10,584 bases of DNA from Methanosarcinales archaeon (lineage in GTDB: Archaea > Halobacteriota > Methanosarcinia > Methanosarcinales > Methanogasteraceae), in NCBI GenBank assembly GCA_030666765.1, contig DAOUXE010000014.1:1-10584 (forward strand), given 5' to 3'. The notes below the pieces were generated by a model. It was not told the DNA's origin, made no database searches, and saw only the letters and a list, made by a program, of their open reading frames with translations. Position 1 is the stretch's first letter; every line of letters begins with the position of its first letter. Below are positions 7,600 to 10,584 of the stretch, piece by piece. The position numbers and the translations under genes are program-made.

Positions 7600-10584
7600 A
7601 TGAAGATAACCTCGATAACATGGGGCAGCGATATAGCACTGCTTGCCGAGGCATGTGCGGAACTTGGAATGGAGATCAGTGCATGGTCTGCCCGGGATCT
7701 TGAGGACGATGAGAAGCGAGAGCGATGTACACAATCGTTTGAGCACGCAGATGTTATAATTCTCCGTCCCACGAACGATGCGGTCTGGGACGATGTCATC
7801 GAAAAATTGGATCCGGATGTCCCGATAATCTCTTTTGGTTATGATCCGGCATTCTGGCAGCTTTCAAACGTTTCACTGAAGATCACAGCGACGGTCAATG
7901 CCTATTACGTCCATAGCGGACTTACAAATATAAAAAACATGCTTCAGTACATAGGAAAAGAAGTTCTGGGTCTGGATTACGTCTACAATCCTCCGGAAGA
8001 GGTGATGTGGCAGGGCGTATATCACCCTGATGCGGGCAGGACTTTCGATGAGATTGAAGAGTATCTACAGTGGTATAAACCGGGGGAGTCAAAGGAGTCA
8101 AAGAATACCGTCGGTATCCTGTTTAACCGGAGATATTGGGAAAATAAAGACCTTGAGATCGTAAATTCATTGATCCGCGAACTTGAGACTGAGTATTTTA
8201 CAATTCCGGTATTCTGTCACGGGATTGGCGATCTCGAACTTGGTTCCAAACCGGATCGGGTGGTCATCGAAGAGTTCTTTATGGGCCGGATCGATGCGCT
8301 CATAAACCTCCAGTCAGTATTCAATCTCGGAGATGATGATGCCGGATCCGTGGAGGTGCTGAAAAGACTCGATGTGCCAGTCTTCCACCCGGTAATGTCG
8401 TACCATGCGACCGAAGAAGAGTGGGGGGCAGATGTCCTTGGGCTGAGTAGTACTGAGATCGGGTGGAGTGTTGCGATGCCAGAGTTTGAGGGTGTGATCG
8501 AACCGATAATAATCGGCGTTGCAACATCCGGGGAAGAGTATGGAACCGAGTTTGAGCGGCACACCATAATCGAGGATCGGGTGAACAAGGTCGTGAACCG
8601 GATCAGGAGATGGATCGTACTTAAGGATAAACCAGAACAGAAGCGAAAAGTTGCATTCATTCTGCACAACAGCCCGTGCGCAAGCCTGGAGGCGACCATC
8701 GGTGCTGGTGCTCATCTCGATACTCTCGAGAGCGTTGCAAGGATACTTAATTGCATGAAAGAGAGCGGGTACTCGGTCGATCCTCCCGGGAGTGGCAAGG
8801 AATTGATCGATACCATCTTGGACCGAAAGGCGATCGCAGAGTTTCGGTGGACCACCATCGAGGAGATCGTTGCGAAGGGAGGAGTCCTTGCGATGGTTAC
8901 GAAGGCGGAGTATGAGGAATGGTTTAGCAGACTTGAGCACGATGTCAGGGCACGGATGTGCGAGGTGTGGGGAAACCCTCCTGGCGAAGCAAAGGACGGC
9001 GTTCCCGCTGCGATGGTCTACGATGGCAAGATCGTCGTGACCGGCGTTACATACGGGAATGCGGTGGTCTGCATCCAGCCAAAGCGAGGATGTGCCGGAT
9101 CGCGGTGTGATGGGACAGTATGCAAGATTCTGCACGACCCTGAGATCCCACCACCTCACCAGTACATGGCTACCTACCGGTATCTCGAAGACGAGTTTGG
9201 CGCAGACGTGATCGTGCATGTCGGAACGCACGGAAACCTCGAGTTCCTTCCAGGAAAGTCAGTTGCGCTCTCAGGAAGCTGCTATCCCGACATTGCGATC
9301 GGAAATATTCCGCACCTGTACATCTACAACTCTGACAATCCCCCTGAAGGCACGATTGCAAAGAGGCGGAGTTATGCGACGCTGATCGATCATATGCAGA
9401 CTGTTATGACCGAAAGCGGAGTTTATGGCGAGTTAAAGGAGCTGGAAGACCAGATTGCAGAGTACAAGAAGACAAAAGAGATCGACAAAGGAAGAGCCCA
9501 TGCCGCACAGCATGTCATCAAGGACCTCCTGATCAGCACAAAACTCTCCGAAGAGCTACAACTTGAAAAACTGGTGGAAGATGGAGTAGCGTTTGAGGGA
9601 ATCGTTGATCTCGCACACGGGGCGATAACCCGCATCTACAATAGCCAGATCCCTGATGGGATGCATATATTCGGCGAGACCCCAAAGGGCGACAGGAAGA
9701 TTGAGCTGATTAACTCGATACTCAGATACGATTCGGAACTGCGAAAAGCGGTATTTGACCTGATGGGCATGGATGTCGAGATATCCGAAGCTCCGGTTGA
9801 TGTCCTGTCAGAGGCTGATGCGCTTGGAAAGGAACTGATACACGAATTTCTAGAAGATGTGATGTCCGGAGAGTCGTCCGGTCTTGAGATTCTTGAGAAG
9901 GTGTTTGGAGATCGATTGAAGAATACGAACGAATCTGCAATCTCGCAGGTACGGGACAAGATTTCTGACATCTCTTCGGCGATCGATGCATCCGACGAGA
10001 TCGGTGCGCTCTTCCACGGATTTGATGCCGGATACATCGAGCCGGGACCATCAGGTCTCATAACAAGGGGGAGACCTGAGATTCTCCCGACAGGAAGGAA
10101 CTTCTACTCGCTCGACCCGTTCAAGATACCGACGAAAGCGGCGTGGATGATCGGGGAACAGCTTGCAGACGGAGTTATCAGGAAGTATGAGGAAGAGCAT
10201 GGCAAGATTCCTGAAAACATTGCGATGTACTGGATGGCATCTGATATCATGTGGGCGGACGGGGAGCAGATGTCGCAGATCATGCACCTTATAGGCGCAG
10301 AGCCTGTCTGGGACGGCAGTCAGGTGAAGGGATACCATATCATCCCGCTTGAGGAACTCGGTCGCCCGAGAATCGATGTCACGATCAGGGTGAGCGGGAT
10401 CACGCGGGACTGCTTCTATAACTGCATAGAATTTCTCGATGAGGCGATACGGGATATCTCGCTCCTTGATGAGCCAGATGATATGAATTACATCAAGAAA
10501 CATGCATCAGGCGGATTAGAAGCCGGGGCGGGGGATGTGGAAGGGGCAGGGGCTGGAATTGAAACCGGAACCGGAACTATCGGT
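7600..10584 (+). CDS. cobN: CobN/BchH-type large subunit of class II metal chelatase (3' end beyond window)
   Basis: ATG at 7600 lies one base after the upstream stop, with GGTG (7591-7594) as ribosome binding site, so the two genes are surely cotranscribed. The frame is open for 995 codons to the window edge. The family is typically 1200 residues or more, so roughly a fifth or more is missing. Hallmarks are PPPHQYMATYRYL (519-531), HVGTHGNLEFLPGKS (540-554), GPSGLITRGRPEILPTGRNFYSLDPF (about 681-706, given here only as landmarks), AWMIGEQLADG, the IAMYW segment, and GRPRIDVTIRVSGITRD (about 920-936). The large subunit binds the tetrapyrrole and metal, and the AAA+/VWA partner drives insertion. 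A four-cysteine cluster (491, 498, 503, 508) precedes the PPPH motif. After DEPDDMNYIKKH the sequence enters a Gly/Ala/Glu-rich low-complexity stretch (about 970-995). The cobalt assignment is by family convention, and archaeal CobN paralogues may have other metals or substrates. Confidence 0.93.
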   Translation, partial: MKITSITWGSDIALLAEACAELGMEISAWSARDLEDDEKRERCTQSFEHADVIILRPTNDAVWDDVIEKLDPDVPIISFGYDPAFWQLSNVSLKITATVNAYYVHSGLTNIKNMLQYIGKEVLGLDYVYNPPEEVMWQGVYHPDAGRTFDEIEEYLQWYKPGESKESKNTVGILFNRRYWENKDLEIVNSLIRELETEYFTIPVFCHGIGDLELGSKPDRVVIEEFFMGRIDALINLQSVFNLGDDDAGSVEVLKRLDVPVFHPVMSYHATEEEWGADVLGLSSTEIGWSVAMPEFEGVIEPIIIGVATSGEEYGTEFERHTIIEDRVNKVVNRIRRWIVLKDKPEQKRKVAFILHNSPCASLEATIGAGAHLDTLESVARILNCMKESGYSVDPPGSGKELIDTILDRKAIAEFRWTTIEEIVAKGGVLAMVTKAEYEEWFSRLEHDVRARMCEVWGNPPGEAKDGVPAAMVYDGKIVVTGVTYGNAVVCIQPKRGCAGSRCDGTVCKILHDPEIPPPHQYMATYRYLEDEFGADVIVHVGTHGNLEFLPGKSVALSGSCYPDIAIGNIPHLYIYNSDNPPEGTIAKRRSYATLIDHMQTVMTESGVYGELKELEDQIAEYKKTKEIDKGRAHAAQHVIKDLLISTKLSEELQLEKLVEDGVAFEGIVDLAHGAITRIYNSQIPDGMHIFGETPKGDRKIELINSILRYDSELRKAVFDLMGMDVEISEAPVDVLSEADALGKELIHEFLEDVMSGESSGLEILEKVFGDRLKNTNESAISQVRDKISDISSAIDASDEIGALFHGFDAGYIEPGPSGLITRGRPEILPTGRNFYSLDPFKIPTKAAWMIGEQLADGVIRKYEEEHGKIPENIAMYWMASDIMWADGEQMSQIMHLIGAEPVWDGSQVKGYHIIPLEELGRPRIDVTIRVSGITRDCFYNCIEFLDEAIRDISLLDEPDDMNYIKKHASGGLEAGAGDVEGAGAGIETGTGTIG

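Noticed and set aside
8314..9231. 305-codon open frame on the minus strand opposite cobN
   Set aside because: It is fully antisense to a strongly conserved CobN region. Its translation is rich in His, Arg, Cys and Pro with no recognisable motif, as expected from codon bias on the other strand.

Overview
The window (about 47% GC by eye) looks like a chromosomal piece of a methanogen- or ANME-related euryarchaeon. The pointers are a fused AAA+/VWA chelatase subunit next to a CobN-type large subunit, a giant CARDB/GLUG/NosD-type surface protein ending in a dockerin, GGTG/GAGG-type ribosome binding sites, and T-rich tracts and TATA-like elements between genes. No marker gene fixes the lineage. 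Everything supported lies on the + strand.

Region 1 (about 1-5097) is one very large secreted or surface protein gene, apparently broken near both ends. The central frame (36-4904, 1622 codons) starts inside a subtilisin-like (S8) catalytic domain. It keeps only the last third, with the [11 protein letters not shown] serine motif. After it come Ig-like/CARDB domains alternating with two copies of a ThuA/glutamine-amidotransferase-like fold, then a GLUG repeat block, then a NosD-type right-handed beta-helix (PbH1 repeats). A dockerin module with two calcium-loop repeats follows directly but in the +1 frame (about 4891-5097). At the other end, frame 2 (positions 2 to about 79) reads like the start of a subtilase propeptide. 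The catalytic Asp and His and the oxyanion Asn would lie between that piece and the retained Ser region, but they are absent. So the gene carries an apparent internal deletion at about 75-85 and a frameshift at about 4880-4892, while about 4.8 kb between them stays fully open. That pattern fits recent decay, or assembly or sequencing errors.

Region 2 (5098-5480) holds a possible 40-codon ORF (5094-5216), a hairpin plus T-rich stretch suited to termination (5240-5275, with a further T7 run at 5293-5299), and a probable promoter region with small dyads for the next operon.

Region 3 (5481-10584) is a two-gene class II metal-chelatase operon. The first gene encodes a 705-aa fused ChlI/ChlD-type motor subunit (AAA+ ATPase, His/Glu-rich linker, VWA/MIDAS domain). 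One base after its stop, a CobN/BchH-type large chelatase subunit begins and runs open for 995 codons off the right edge. The pair should form an ATP-driven chelatase inserting a divalent metal into a tetrapyrrole. Cobalt in corrinoid synthesis is the usual annotation, but the substrate cannot be read from the sequence. I found no clearly new multi-gene system. The points most worth a second look are the double disruption of the surface protease gene, its duplicated CARDB plus amidotransferase-like units, and the cysteine and histidine clusters in the chelatase subunits.
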